From: Cytophagales bacterium
GTDB lineage: Bacteria; Bacteroidota; Bacteroidia; Cytophagales; Spirosomataceae
Length of the DNA stretch: 64,000 bases
Direction of reading: 5' to 3'
Assembly (NCBI GenBank): GCA_004292855.1
Contig: RDXN01000034.1
Span: 62,001-126,000, forward strand
Below are positions 35,961 through 45,542 of the stretch, piece after piece. A model generated the notes under the pieces. That model ran no database searches, had not been told where the DNA came from, and saw only the letters and a list, made by a program, of their open reading frames with translations. Within the stretch, counting starts at the first letter, position 1; each line of letters starts with the position of its first letter. Made by a program: the position numbers and the translations under genes.

Positions 35961-36223
35961 CGCAATGTTTGTTTATACCCCTGTACATCAACCGCTTCAT
36001 CGTTGAGCAATTGTTCCGTAAGGGTAGCAAAGGAATCACCTTCAAACACATATGCCACACCCGATTGCCGGTTTTTTTCCACTTTCACTTCCAGTTCAAC
36101 GAGCGATTGTGCTTCAGGAGTAACTGAAATCTGTACCCGACGGCTACCGAAGAAGGCTCGAATGCTTTCTAACATATTTGTGTCGGCTTTGTCAGCCTCA
36201 ATATGAAATATGAGCGACTCCAT
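35957..36223 (-). CDS. Putative antitoxin paired with YoeB
   Basis: 88 residues from the ATG at 36223 (MESLIFHIEADKADTNMLESI); an earlier in-frame start at 36241 adds six residues. It is upstream of and overlaps the toxin gene by 4 bp, the usual antitoxin-first order. The sequence does not show an obvious Phd/YefM fold: it starts with a beta strand and a helix (MLESIRAFFGSRRVQISV), then a Val/Lys-rich stretch and a C-terminal acidic tail. Resembles short Bacteroidota antitoxins found with YoeB/RelE toxins. Function is inferred from position. Confidence 0.75.
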   Translation of the reverse strand: MESLIFHIEADKADTNMLESIRAFFGSRRVQISVTPEAQSLVELEVKVEKNRQSGVAYVFEGDSFATLTEQLLNDEAVDVQGYKQTLR

Positions 36224-36313
36224 AAGTTTATCTTTTCCCAAAAATACGAAATTGAGCCGATTATGGTTTGCTTTTCGGCTCCAATCTTATTTTCTATTCG
36301 GTCTCGAAAGGTT

Positions 36314-36321
36314 TATATTTG
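36314..36321 (+). promoter_or_regulatory. -7 box TATATTTG for the pyrophosphatase gene
   Basis: Fits TAnnTTTG, 46 bp before the ATG at 36368. A TTTC lies near the -33 position (36291), one base from the TTTG consensus. Confidence 0.5.
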
Positions 36322-36367
36322 CCCGCAAAAAAAATCGAAGCCTTATTAAAATCGTTACCAAAATTTC

Positions 36368-39076
36368 ATGAATCAGAGTTTGTACTTAGTCCCTATTCTG
36401 GGCGTAATTGGCTTGGTGGTAATGGCCGCCAAGTTTATGTGGGTCTCGCGGCAGGACGCCGGAGATGCCCGGATGCAGGAAATTGCCGGCTACATCGCCG
36501 ACGGGGCTATCGCCTTCCTGAAGGCCGAATGGCGTGTTCTTATTGTGTTTGGTCTGGTTGTGGCCGCTATTTTGTCGTGGTCAGGCACGCTGGTCGACAA
36601 TTCGCACTGGAGCATCGGCATTGCCTTCGCCTTCGGCGCATTTACGTCGGCACTGGCTGGCTATATCGGCATGAAAGTGGCTACCAAAGCCAACGTTCGT
36701 ACGGCCCATGCAGCCCGCACGAGCCTCACCCGCGCCCTCGACGTGTCGTTTACGGGTGGTTCCGTAATGGGCATTGGCGTGGCAGGTCTGGCCGTTTTGG
36801 GTCTGAGCGTGCTGTTCATTATTCTGTATAACTACTTTGTGGCCGGTGCCGAAGTTGTTAATGGCATTCTGCCCGTTAACGGTATCCCGATGGAACGCGC
36901 CCTCGAAGTGTTGGCGGGTTTCTCGCTCGGTGCCGAGTCCATCGCGCTGTTCGCTCGTGTAGCCGGTGGTATCTACACCAAAGCCGCCGACGTTGGAGCC
37001 GACCTCGTGGGTAAAGTGGAAGCCGGTATCCCCGAAGATGATCCGCGCAACCCCGCCACCATCGCCGACAACGTGGGCGATAACGTGGGCGACGTGGCCG
37101 GCATGGGTGCCGACTTGTTTGGTTCGTATGTGGCTACTATCCTGGCAACAATGGTTTTGGGTCGCGAAATCATTATCCCGAATGACCCGATTCTGGGCCA
37201 CGCGCCGATTGTGTTACCCATCGTAATTGCTGGCCTGGGCCTGATCTTCTCGATCCTAGCTTGCTATCTCGTTCGCGTGAAAGACGACAACGGAAACGTG
37301 CAGGCAGCCCTGAACCTCGGCAACTGGGGGTCAATTATTCTGACTGTTGTTGCTTCGTACTTCCTGGTAACGAACATGCTACCCGACACTACAATGGAAA
37401 TTCGGGGGGTTGAGTTTGGCCGGATGGACGTGTTTTACGCCATCGTAACGGGTCTGATTGTGGGCGCGTTGATGTCGATCATCACCGAATATTACACCGC
37501 AATGGGCCGTCGTCCGGTACTGTCGATCATCCGGCAGTCGGCAACGGGAGCCGCTACGAACATCATCGGCGGTTTGTCGGTAGGTATGGAGTCGACGGTA
37601 TTGCCGATTCTGGTTCTGGCCGCTGGTATTTATACGTCCTATCATTTTGCGGGTCTGTACGGGGTGGCTATTTCAGCCGCTGGTATGATGGCCACCACCG
37701 CCATGCAGTTGGCCATCGACGCCTTCGGCCCCATTGCCGACAACGCCGGTGGTATCGCCGAAATGAGCTACCTACCCGAAGAGGTTCGGGGTCGCACCGA
37801 CATCCTCGACGCCGTGGGTAACACCACCGCTGCTTCGGGCAAAGGTTTTGCTATTGCCTCGGCTGCCTTGACCGCTCTTGCCCTGTTTGCTGCATTTGTG
37901 GGTCTGTCGGGCATCTCGGCCATTGATATTTACAAAGCCGATGTGCTATCGGGTCTGTTTGTGGGCGGCATGATTCCGTACATCTTCTCGTCGCTGGCCA
38001 TTGCCGCCGTGGGCCGTGCCGCTATGGCGATGGTGGAAGAAGTTCGCCGTCAGTTCCGCGAAATTCCGGGCATCATGGAAGGCACTGGTAAACCCGAATA
38101 CGAAAAGTGTGTGGCTATTTCAACGCAGGCTTCCATCCGCGAGATGGTGTTGCCGGGTGCCATTGCCCTCACGGTTCCGGTGATTGTGGGCTTCATTTTT
38201 GGCCCTGAAGTACTGGGTGGCTTGTTGGCCGGTGTGACTGTGTCGGGTGTGTTGATGGGTATTTTCATGAACAACGCCGGTGGTGCCTGGGACAACGCCA
38301 AGAAGTCGTTCGAAAAGGGCGTGATGATTAACGGGCAGATGTTCTACAAGAAATCGGAGCCACACAAGGCATCCGTAACGGGCGACACCGTGGGCGATCC
38401 GTTCAAAGATACGTCGGGTCCGTCGATGAACATTCTGATCAAGTTGATGTCGATTGTATCGCTCGTGATTGCGCCGTACATCGCCATTAAGTCAAGCGAT
38501 CACGGTGCCCACGCCACCGAAAACATCACCGCTGCTGGTGGTGTTGCAGGCGTTGACCTCGAAAAATCGACCGCTGCCGACAACGCCAACGTTTCGACAC
38601 CCAACGCCGATGGCGAGGTTGAATTGACCGACCTGACCCTAGACGGGGGCGTTGCGTTGAAAGGCGTAAGTGCGAAAGGTATCGAAGCCAACCTGCTGGA
38701 CTTCATCAAGTCGGATAAGGTTGTGGACAAAGAAACCTGGTTCGATTTCGACCGGTTGACGTTCGAGACGGGTAGCGCGACACTCAAGCCCGAGTCAGCC
38801 ACACAACTGAACAACATCGCTGAAATTTTGAAGGCCTACCCGAACGTGAACATCAAGTTGGGCGGCTACACCGACAACACGGGCAACGCCAACAACAACC
38901 TCAAACTCTCCGGCGACCGGGCTGTTTCGGTGAAAGGCGAACTGACTAAATTAGGCATCGACGCGGCTCGTCTGGAGTCGGAAGGCTACGGACAGGAACA
39001 CCCCGTTGCCTCGAACGATACCGAAGCGGGCCGTGAGCAAAATCGCCGGATTTCGATTCGCGTAACGAAAAAGTAA
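36368..39076 (+). CDS. hppA: Membrane pyrophosphatase (HppA) fused to a C-terminal OmpA-like domain
   Basis: 902 residues. Residues 1-~715 form a complete ion-pumping pyrophosphatase with ~16 helices and the active-site blocks [35 protein letters not shown] and [13 protein letters not shown]. Ala in GNTTAA (Lys in K+-independent enzymes) indicates the K+-dependent group. The position after ADLF that holds the gate Glu in Na+ pumps is Gly here, and a Glu occurs earlier (LGAESIALF). After the last helix and a ~55-residue acidic linker comes an OmpA peptidoglycan-binding domain (from ~785: [44 protein letters not shown]). The usual enzyme ends at ~700-750 residues. Confidence 0.95.
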   Translation: MNQSLYLVPILGVIGLVVMAAKFMWVSRQDAGDARMQEIAGYIADGAIAFLKAEWRVLIVFGLVVAAILSWSGTLVDNSHWSIGIAFAFGAFTSALAGYIGMKVATKANVRTAHAARTSLTRALDVSFTGGSVMGIGVAGLAVLGLSVLFIILYNYFVAGAEVVNGILPVNGIPMERALEVLAGFSLGAESIALFARVAGGIYTKAADVGADLVGKVEAGIPEDDPRNPATIADNVGDNVGDVAGMGADLFGSYVATILATMVLGREIIIPNDPILGHAPIVLPIVIAGLGLIFSILACYLVRVKDDNGNVQAALNLGNWGSIILTVVASYFLVTNMLPDTTMEIRGVEFGRMDVFYAIVTGLIVGALMSIITEYYTAMGRRPVLSIIRQSATGAATNIIGGLSVGMESTVLPILVLAAGIYTSYHFAGLYGVAISAAGMMATTAMQLAIDAFGPIADNAGGIAEMSYLPEEVRGRTDILDAVGNTTAASGKGFAIASAALTALALFAAFVGLSGISAIDIYKADVLSGLFVGGMIPYIFSSLAIAAVGRAAMAMVEEVRRQFREIPGIMEGTGKPEYEKCVAISTQASIREMVLPGAIALTVPVIVGFIFGPEVLGGLLAGVTVSGVLMGIFMNNAGGAWDNAKKSFEKGVMINGQMFYKKSEPHKASVTGDTVGDPFKDTSGPSMNILIKLMSIVSLVIAPYIAIKSSDHGAHATENITAAGGVAGVDLEKSTAADNANVSTPNADGEVELTDLTLDGGVALKGVSAKGIEANLLDFIKSDKVVDKETWFDFDRLTFETGSATLKPESATQLNNIAEILKAYPNVNIKLGGYTDNTGNANNNLKLSGDRAVSVKGELTKLGIDAARLESEGYGQEHPVASNDTEAGREQNRRISIRVTKK

Positions 39077-39097
39077 TTCTGAATTTAGATTGATCGG

Positions 39098-39163
39098 GAC
39101 TGCCCGTGATCATGTTGGTACATCGACTGGATGGCTGATACGATCACGGGCAGTCTGTTTTTG
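39098..39163 (+). terminator. Intrinsic terminator after hppA
   Basis: GACTGCCCGTGATC (39098-39111) is perfectly complementary to 39142-39155, followed by TGTTTTTG. The loop is 30 nt. Confidence 0.8.
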
Positions 39164-39315
39164 TGAAGAGTTAAAAATTCGATTAAAAAATGCACTTTTG
39201 TCTACTTCACATCCAAAACCGATATATTCTGACTCTCAGTGTATTTACCCTTTCAATTTGATTACTACGGGTTATGCGTTGAAGCCAGGCAGGTTACCTT
39301 CCTTAAACCACTACC

Positions 39316-42300
39316 ATGAAAAAGCTCCGCTTACTCCTCTGGCTATCGTGCTTCTCGCTCCTTAGCTCCACCTTCGCCCAATCGCCCACCGCGACCCTTG
39401 CCGGTCAGCTTTTCGATGCCAAAACGGGCGAACCCCTACCCTTCGCTACCGTCTATCTCAACAACTCCACGCGCGGCACCACCGCCGACGAGAACGGCCG
39501 CTACCGACTCACTGGCCTGCCCCTGGGCGTCCACGAACTCGTCGGGTCGATGGTGGGGCATACCACCGCCAGCCCCTGCGCCTGAGCGAAGCCCGCACCT
39601 ACACCGTCGATCTCAAACTCGAATCATCGGGCAATGAACTAACCGCCGTAACCGTCGCGGCCCGGCGTACCAAGGCCAATCAGCGGCAACTCCGCCAGTT
39701 TAGCCGCGAACTCCTCGGCGACAGACCATCCGCCCGACAAACCCGCATCATCAACATTGACGCCCTACGCTTCACCGACGAAAAAGGCCATTTCGTGGTA
39801 TCGGCCACGGAGCCGCTGGTGATCGAGAACGGGGCTTTGGGCTACCAGCTCCACTATACCCTGCTCCACTTCGATTTGTACAAGGGTCGCATGGACTTTG
39901 CGGGCGACTGCCGCTTTGAGGAGCTTAAACCCGCTAATTCTCAACAACTTGCCACCTGGCAGGCCAACCAGCTCAAAGCTTACCACGGCTCGCTCCACCA
40001 CTTACTGGCGAGCCTGCTCCGGGGCACCCACGAGGCCGAGGGCTTCATGGTGTATCAAACTCCGCTGGTGATGGATGGCAGCGCGGGCGGAACGCAGGCC
40101 ATGCCGCTGGTGCTCACCCCGGAGCGGCAAATGCTCGACGCCACTAGGGCGATGGCCCTGTTCCGCCCCGGCGAACTGCCCTTTGAGCGGCAGATGACCA
40201 CCACCCAACCCCTGGAAGTCTACTACAACCGCACCTACGCCCGTAACTCGCCCTACAACGATTCGCCCTATGCCTACTCGCTACTGCTGCTGCCCAACAA
40301 AACCCTCGACCTCACCACCGACGGCTGGGTGACGCGCGGCAACGGACTGGACGTGCGGGGCTACCTCGGCACCGACCGACTGGCCACCCTGCTACCGGAA
40401 GACTGGGTGCCCAACGACAAACAGTTTCTCGATGAAGCCACCATCGCATCGGGCCGCAAAGCCCGCCCCGATGCCCGGCTCGATTCGCTGGTGAGCAGTC
40501 GGCAGGGGCCGGTGAGCCATCAGGCCCCGCTGGTCTTTGTGCATACCGATAAGTCCATTTACAGCACCGGCGATCAATTGTGGCTGAGTGCCTACATGCT
40601 GGACGCGTTGCGGCAGTTGCCCCTGATCGAAAACACGCCCCCCTTACAGATTGAGCTGGTGGCTCCCGACAACCAGCGCATTGCTCACCAGTGGCTAACG
40701 GTGAAAGAGGGCCGGGCAACGGGCAGCCTGCGCCTGTCCGACACCTTACAGGCGGGCACCTACCGGCTACGGGCCTACACGGGTCTCGATGGAGTGACGG
40801 GTGGCCCAGCCTTCGAGTCAGAGCTGACCGTGCAAAACATTCGCCTGCCAGGGGGCCGTACCGATGCGTTCGGCGGGGGTGCAATCACTCCCACCAGCTC
40901 GGCAGCGGGTGTACCCGATCTGCTCGATGTGCAACTGCTGCCCGAAGGCGGGCGGTGGCTGGCGGGCGTACCGGCCCGGTTGGGTATCCGGGTCGTGCAG
41001 CCCGACGGGCGGGGGCGGGCCGTGAGCGGTCGCATTGTCGATGGGGCCAATGCGGAGGTTGCCCAGTTCACCACCAATGCCCAGGGGTTAGGGCTGGCAC
41101 AACTTACGCCCCAACCGGGCGAACGCTACATGGCCCGGCTCGACGGCCCTTCCGGTGCGAGTGGGGTGACGGTGAACCTGCCCCCCGTTGAGTCGGAGGG
41201 GTGGTCGCTGGCGGCAGATGCCCTGTCAGATAGTGCCCGGCTGTTAGTGACTGTTCGGGCGGCTGGCCGATTTCGGGAGCAGCCTGTTTATGTTACGGTG
41301 CAACACCGGGAACAATTGGTTTACCGCCAGCAATGGCAGTTGAGCCGGGGTGAAGCCCGTTTTTCTCTCTCCCTGGCCGACATGCCTCCCGGCGTCAGCC
41401 GACTCACGCTCTGGGATACGGCGGGCCAACCTCGCGCCGAGCGGCTGGTGTTCGTGGCCGAGCGGGGGGTGGCCGTGCAGATGCGGGTGTCGACAGCCCG
41501 ACCGCGCTTTGCCCCCCGCGAAACGGTGGGCATCGGCCTACAATTTCGCGATGCGGAGAACTACCCCGTGGTGGCCATCTGGTCGGCAGCCGTGACCGAT
41601 GCCGATCAGGTGCCCGCCGACACGAGCGGGCCGGACGTACGCACCCACCTGCTCCTGACAAGCTGGCTGCGGGGCCGGGTGGAGAACCCCGACCGCTATC
41701 TGTTACCGGAAAACGCTTCCGATCTGGACTTGCTGCTGCTCACCCAGGGCTGGCGACGCTTGCCCGCGCCCACCGCCGACTCCACGGGCGGCTGGAGCCT
41801 GAGCGGACGAGTGGAAGATAGTCGGGGCCGTCCGCTGGCAAACGAAACGGTCCGGCTCCTGCTCGAAAACAAGGGGCGGAAACTTATGCGCAGCCTGACC
41901 ACCGATGCAAAGGGGCACTTTAGTATGGATGGGCTGCTCTTGGCCGACACAGTGCAGGTGCGGGCCAGTACGCCAAAAGCGCCGGGGGCTATAGTACGCT
42001 TTGCCGAGGCAAGCCCGGCGTTTGTGACCCGGCCTGCGCCCGCTCCGCGTTGGCCGACATTGGCCCGCTACACCACCGATGCGTCGGTGCGGCAAACGGA
42101 GTGGCCCGCTCTCTACCGCGACTCGACGGCCCGGCAGTTGGCCGAGGTGATCGTGCGGGCGTCCCGGTCCGTTGCCCGTGACGAACGGCCCGTAGAGGTG
42201 GCGCGGGCAAGTCTGCATAGTGAGGCTGACGGAACGCTGATCGTAGAAGGTAATGATAGAACGTTAACTACTAAAGATATTTGGGAGCTACTTCGCATGG

Positions 42301-42800
42301 TTCCTGGTATCCGATTGCTAAAACGAGGCCCTATGGTTGGCAATAGTACACCATTGTTTATTATTGATGGGGTGTATGCTGATGCAGATATGGTTGATCT
42401 ACTTGACCCTCGAATGGTCACTCGGGTTGAGATTCTTAAAAACCCAACGACGGCAGGTATGTACGGAGCGAGGGCAGCAACGGGCGTCATTGCCATTTAT
42501 ACCCGCAAGGGGGCTAGAGAGACCGTGATCCCCGAACCCACCGGCCCGCCCCTTCAGGTAATGGGGTTGGCTACGCCCCGCGAATACTATGTGCCGCGCT
42601 ATGACTTGCCCCAGGTAGCCACCCACACGGACCGGCGCGATGTGCTGTTCTGGGAGCCACTGGGGCAAAGTGACCAAAACGGGCAGGGGCGGTTGGTGTT
42701 TCCCCTGAGCGACACAGCCCGGCGCCTACGCGTCGTAGTGCAAGGCATCTCCAACGAAGGCGTTCCCATCCACTACGTCTGGGTGTTGCCCGTCCGGTGA
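39316..42800 (+). pseudogene. Frameshifted MG2-domain protein with TonB plug-like C-terminal domain
   Basis: The gene opens in one frame (39316-39585: signal peptide, then the carboxypeptidase-regulatory-like start ATLAGQLFDAKTGEPLPFATV...GLPLGVHELVGSMVG) and continues in another from about 39548 to 42800 (YHRQPLRLSEARTYTVDLKL onward) without an in-frame start. Joined, it gives ~1160 residues: regulatory-like domain, MG2-type macroglobulin domains (VFVHTDKSIYSTGDQLWLSA) and a plug-like module (IIDGVYADADMVDLLDP, VEILKNPTTAGMYGARAATG). The break is near GGTGGGGCATACC (39550-39562); removing CA or adding one G restores the frame. Sequencing error and true mutation cannot be told apart. The long downstream frame is intact, which favours a recent change or an error. 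Confidence 0.8.
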
Positions 42801-43052
42801 GACTCTTTATTGTCCACTAAATAAATAGATTATTTTACGGTTTAATAAATTGTCCCCGCATTTTTAAACAAACCGATAACGTATTCATTTATAGTGAGTG
42901 AACCGACTTTTCATAGTCGGCAGATAGACTTACATCAAAAATTTCATTTGTGCTTCCAACCCTTTCTATCAAAAAGGGATCAGTACAAATAGTGAGTCAA
43001 TTGCGAGTTTTACTAACAATTTTAATAGTACCTATATCACTATCCACGAGTC

Positions 43053-45494
43053 ATGAAGTCTACATTCTTTCTTTCACTATGCTTCTTAAGCATACAGGTA
43101 AGCTCGCTCTTCGGACAATCGCTTACGCTCGACTCGCCAGTTAGCCGGATGGTTTTCCAGCGAGGGTTAGACAATTCTGCGTTGGTCCCGGTCCGTGGCC
43201 GCATTGGGGGCCAAACGGATCGGGTTGTGGGTCGTTTAGTTGCCCGGCAGGGTGGGCAAACGACCAACTGGCACGAGGGAACCGTTCAAAACGGGGCGTA
43301 TCAGCTTACCATTCCTGCCTCGGGTGGTTTCTACGATCTTGAAGTAATGGCGATGAACGGCACTGCCGAGGGCAGTCGGCTCCGGCGGGAGCGTATTGGG
43401 GTGGGCGAGGTGTTCGTGGTGTCGGGGCAGTCGAACAATTTTGGCGAGCCGGGTAAGGGCCTGCCCGCCACCGACGACCGGGTATCGGTGGTAAATTTCT
43501 GGCCTGGAAGCGAGGGCAACCTGAATGAACAAAACATGCCGATGACCTTTGCACAAGCCGGGGCGGGCACGTTCTGTGGTCCGCGCAACCCGCTCTATAT
43601 CTGGGGTGGCTTGGGCGACCGACTCGTGGCCAAATTGGGCGTACCCGTGTTGTTTTTGGGGGCCGCTCATCCGGGTTCGTCGACCAACAACTGGCGCGAA
43701 GCCGCACAGGGCATGGAGCGCGTTACGGGCCGCGACTGGTCGAACAATGCGCCGTATCGACCGTTGCGGATTACGTTGCAACAGTACGGTAAAGTCATGG
43801 GCGTTCGGAGTGTGCTCTGGCATCAGGGCGAGTCGGACAACAAGTTTCAGACGACCGATGGATACGTGAACAACATGCGTATCCTGATCAATCAGGCCCG
43901 ATCCGACAGCCGAATGAACAACCTGTCGTGGACCATCGCGCGAGCATCGTTTTACCCATTTTATCCGGGCCATGAACGTGATCCCGGCGTCATTGCCGGA
44001 CAAAACAGGGTCATTCAATCCGTAAGCAACTGTTTTTCAGGACCTTATACCGACGCGTTCACCGGGCAAACCTATCGGGACGATCTGATCCACTTTTCGG
44101 AATATGCCTATGGTTTTCTGGCCGATCTGTGGAATGAGCACCTGACACCTTCGTATTTCCAGAGTGCGCAGCCCTCGCTGCCTTCTGTGGGGAATGCCTC
44201 TTCCGTGGCCCGGCTCGATGTGTTGAGTGTACCCATTCCGAACAACACATCGCCCCAGACGGATACCCCTGCTCCCGTTACTGTCGGCACGTTCGCGCTG
44301 ACAACCCCGACCTACAGCTGCCAAACGGGGGCGATTACCTTTCGCGCAACGGCCGGAAACGGCAATCCGGTGGAGTTTTTTGTACCGGGCATAACAGGCT
44401 GGACTACCAACGCGTCGCACACGTTGGGCGAGGGCGTTCGGCGCGACGCCCAAACGCTGACGATCTTTGGGCGGCAATCGGGCGTCGAAACGTCGCTGAC
44501 GTGGAACATCCGGGGGGCCTGTACTGGCTCCGGTCCGTCGGCCCCCGCCCCGCCCTCGACACCCACACCTCCGCCCACATCGAACCCGCCTGTTTCCAAT
44601 CCACCCCCGTCCAACGGGTCGCAATCGACCAATGGCGGTACTGTTGCGGTGATTGCTCCCGCGTACAATTGTCAGAGTGGAGCCATTACGTTTGCGACGT
44701 CGGGCGGCAACGGCAGTCCGGTGGAGTTTATGGTGCCGGGCGTAACGGGCTGGACCACCAATCCGTCGCACACGCTGGGCGAGGGCGTTCGGCGTGACGC
44801 CCAAACGCTGACGATCTTTGCACGACAGTCGGGCGTTGAGGTTTCGCTGAACTGGAACAAACGGGGTTTCTGCGACGGCTCCGCTCCCACCCCACCCGTT
44901 GCTCAGCCTACGCCACCTGTTACCGCACCGCCTGCCCCCACCCCTTCGACTCCGGTATCAGGTCCGTTGGCCGTGCTAACGCCCGAATACAACTGTCAAA
45001 GCGGTTTACTGACGTTTCGAACAACGGGTGGAAGCGGAAGCGCGGTTGAGTTTATGGCTCCGGGCGTAACAGGCTGGACCACCAATCCGTCGCACACACT
45101 AGGGGCAGGTGTTCGGCGCGACGCCCAAACCCTCACGCTCATGGCCCGGCAGTCGGGCATCGAGACATCGCTCACCTGGAACATCCGGGCCACCTGTGCG
45201 AACACGGGAGCCGCACGACTGGCTTCATCGCCCGAACTCCCCGCTCTTCTGCGACTAACCGTTCTGCCAAATCCGGCCACGGAGCGCGTTCGGGTGGTTT
45301 GGCCGATGGTGTTGCAGGCAAACTGGAAAAGTCGGTTTGTAAACGCGTCGGGAACAGAGATGCCGGTAACCACGCAGACCACGCCCGACGGTCTGGAAGC
45401 AGATGTCCGAAACCTACCGACAGGCTCGTATCTATGGCAGATAACAACCGAGGGACTTCCTTCGCAGACATTACGGGTTATGAAAGTAGATTAG
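43053..45494 (+). CDS. T9SS-secreted sialate O-acetylesterase (SASA)-family esterase with triple repeat
   Basis: 813 residues. Signal peptide, then an SGNH-type esterase domain: VFVVSGQSNNFGEPG carries the nucleophile Ser and WHQGESDN the conserved block of the SASA/DUF303 family, which removes acetyl groups from sugars. After ~residue 405 come three ~75-residue repeats (SCQTGAITF..., VEFFVPGITGWTTN, HTLGEGVRRDAQTLT, RQSGVETSLTW) joined by Pro/Ser/Thr linkers, and a T9SS sorting domain (LTVLPNPATERVRVVW ... LPTGSYLWQI). The repeats are almost identical to one another. Likely a surface enzyme on acetylated glycans. Confidence 0.85.
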   Translation: MKSTFFLSLCFLSIQVSSLFGQSLTLDSPVSRMVFQRGLDNSALVPVRGRIGGQTDRVVGRLVARQGGQTTNWHEGTVQNGAYQLTIPASGGFYDLEVMAMNGTAEGSRLRRERIGVGEVFVVSGQSNNFGEPGKGLPATDDRVSVVNFWPGSEGNLNEQNMPMTFAQAGAGTFCGPRNPLYIWGGLGDRLVAKLGVPVLFLGAAHPGSSTNNWREAAQGMERVTGRDWSNNAPYRPLRITLQQYGKVMGVRSVLWHQGESDNKFQTTDGYVNNMRILINQARSDSRMNNLSWTIARASFYPFYPGHERDPGVIAGQNRVIQSVSNCFSGPYTDAFTGQTYRDDLIHFSEYAYGFLADLWNEHLTPSYFQSAQPSLPSVGNASSVARLDVLSVPIPNNTSPQTDTPAPVTVGTFALTTPTYSCQTGAITFRATAGNGNPVEFFVPGITGWTTNASHTLGEGVRRDAQTLTIFGRQSGVETSLTWNIRGACTGSGPSAPAPPSTPTPPPTSNPPVSNPPPSNGSQSTNGGTVAVIAPAYNCQSGAITFATSGGNGSPVEFMVPGVTGWTTNPSHTLGEGVRRDAQTLTIFARQSGVEVSLNWNKRGFCDGSAPTPPVAQPTPPVTAPPAPTPSTPVSGPLAVLTPEYNCQSGLLTFRTTGGSGSAVEFMAPGVTGWTTNPSHTLGAGVRRDAQTLTLMARQSGIETSLTWNIRATCANTGAARLASSPELPALLRLTVLPNPATERVRVVWPMVLQANWKSRFVNASGTEMPVTTQTTPDGLEADVRNLPTGSYLWQITTEGLPSQTLRVMKVD

Positions 45495-45502
45495 GGCCGT
45501 TG

Positions 45503-45510
45503 TATCTTTG
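45503..45510 (+). promoter_or_regulatory. -7 box TATCTTTG before the PIG-L gene
   Basis: Consensus TAnnTTTG, 32 bp before the GTG start at 45543 and just after the stop of the upstream gene. No clear -33. Confidence 0.45.
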
Positions 45511-45542
45511 TTTGTCTGACAACTCACAAGCTACACAACGCC

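Noticed and set aside
42903-42920. CCGACT/AGTCGG dyad in the 42.8-43.05 kb gap as terminator
   Set aside because: Six-base stem with no T tract on either strand.
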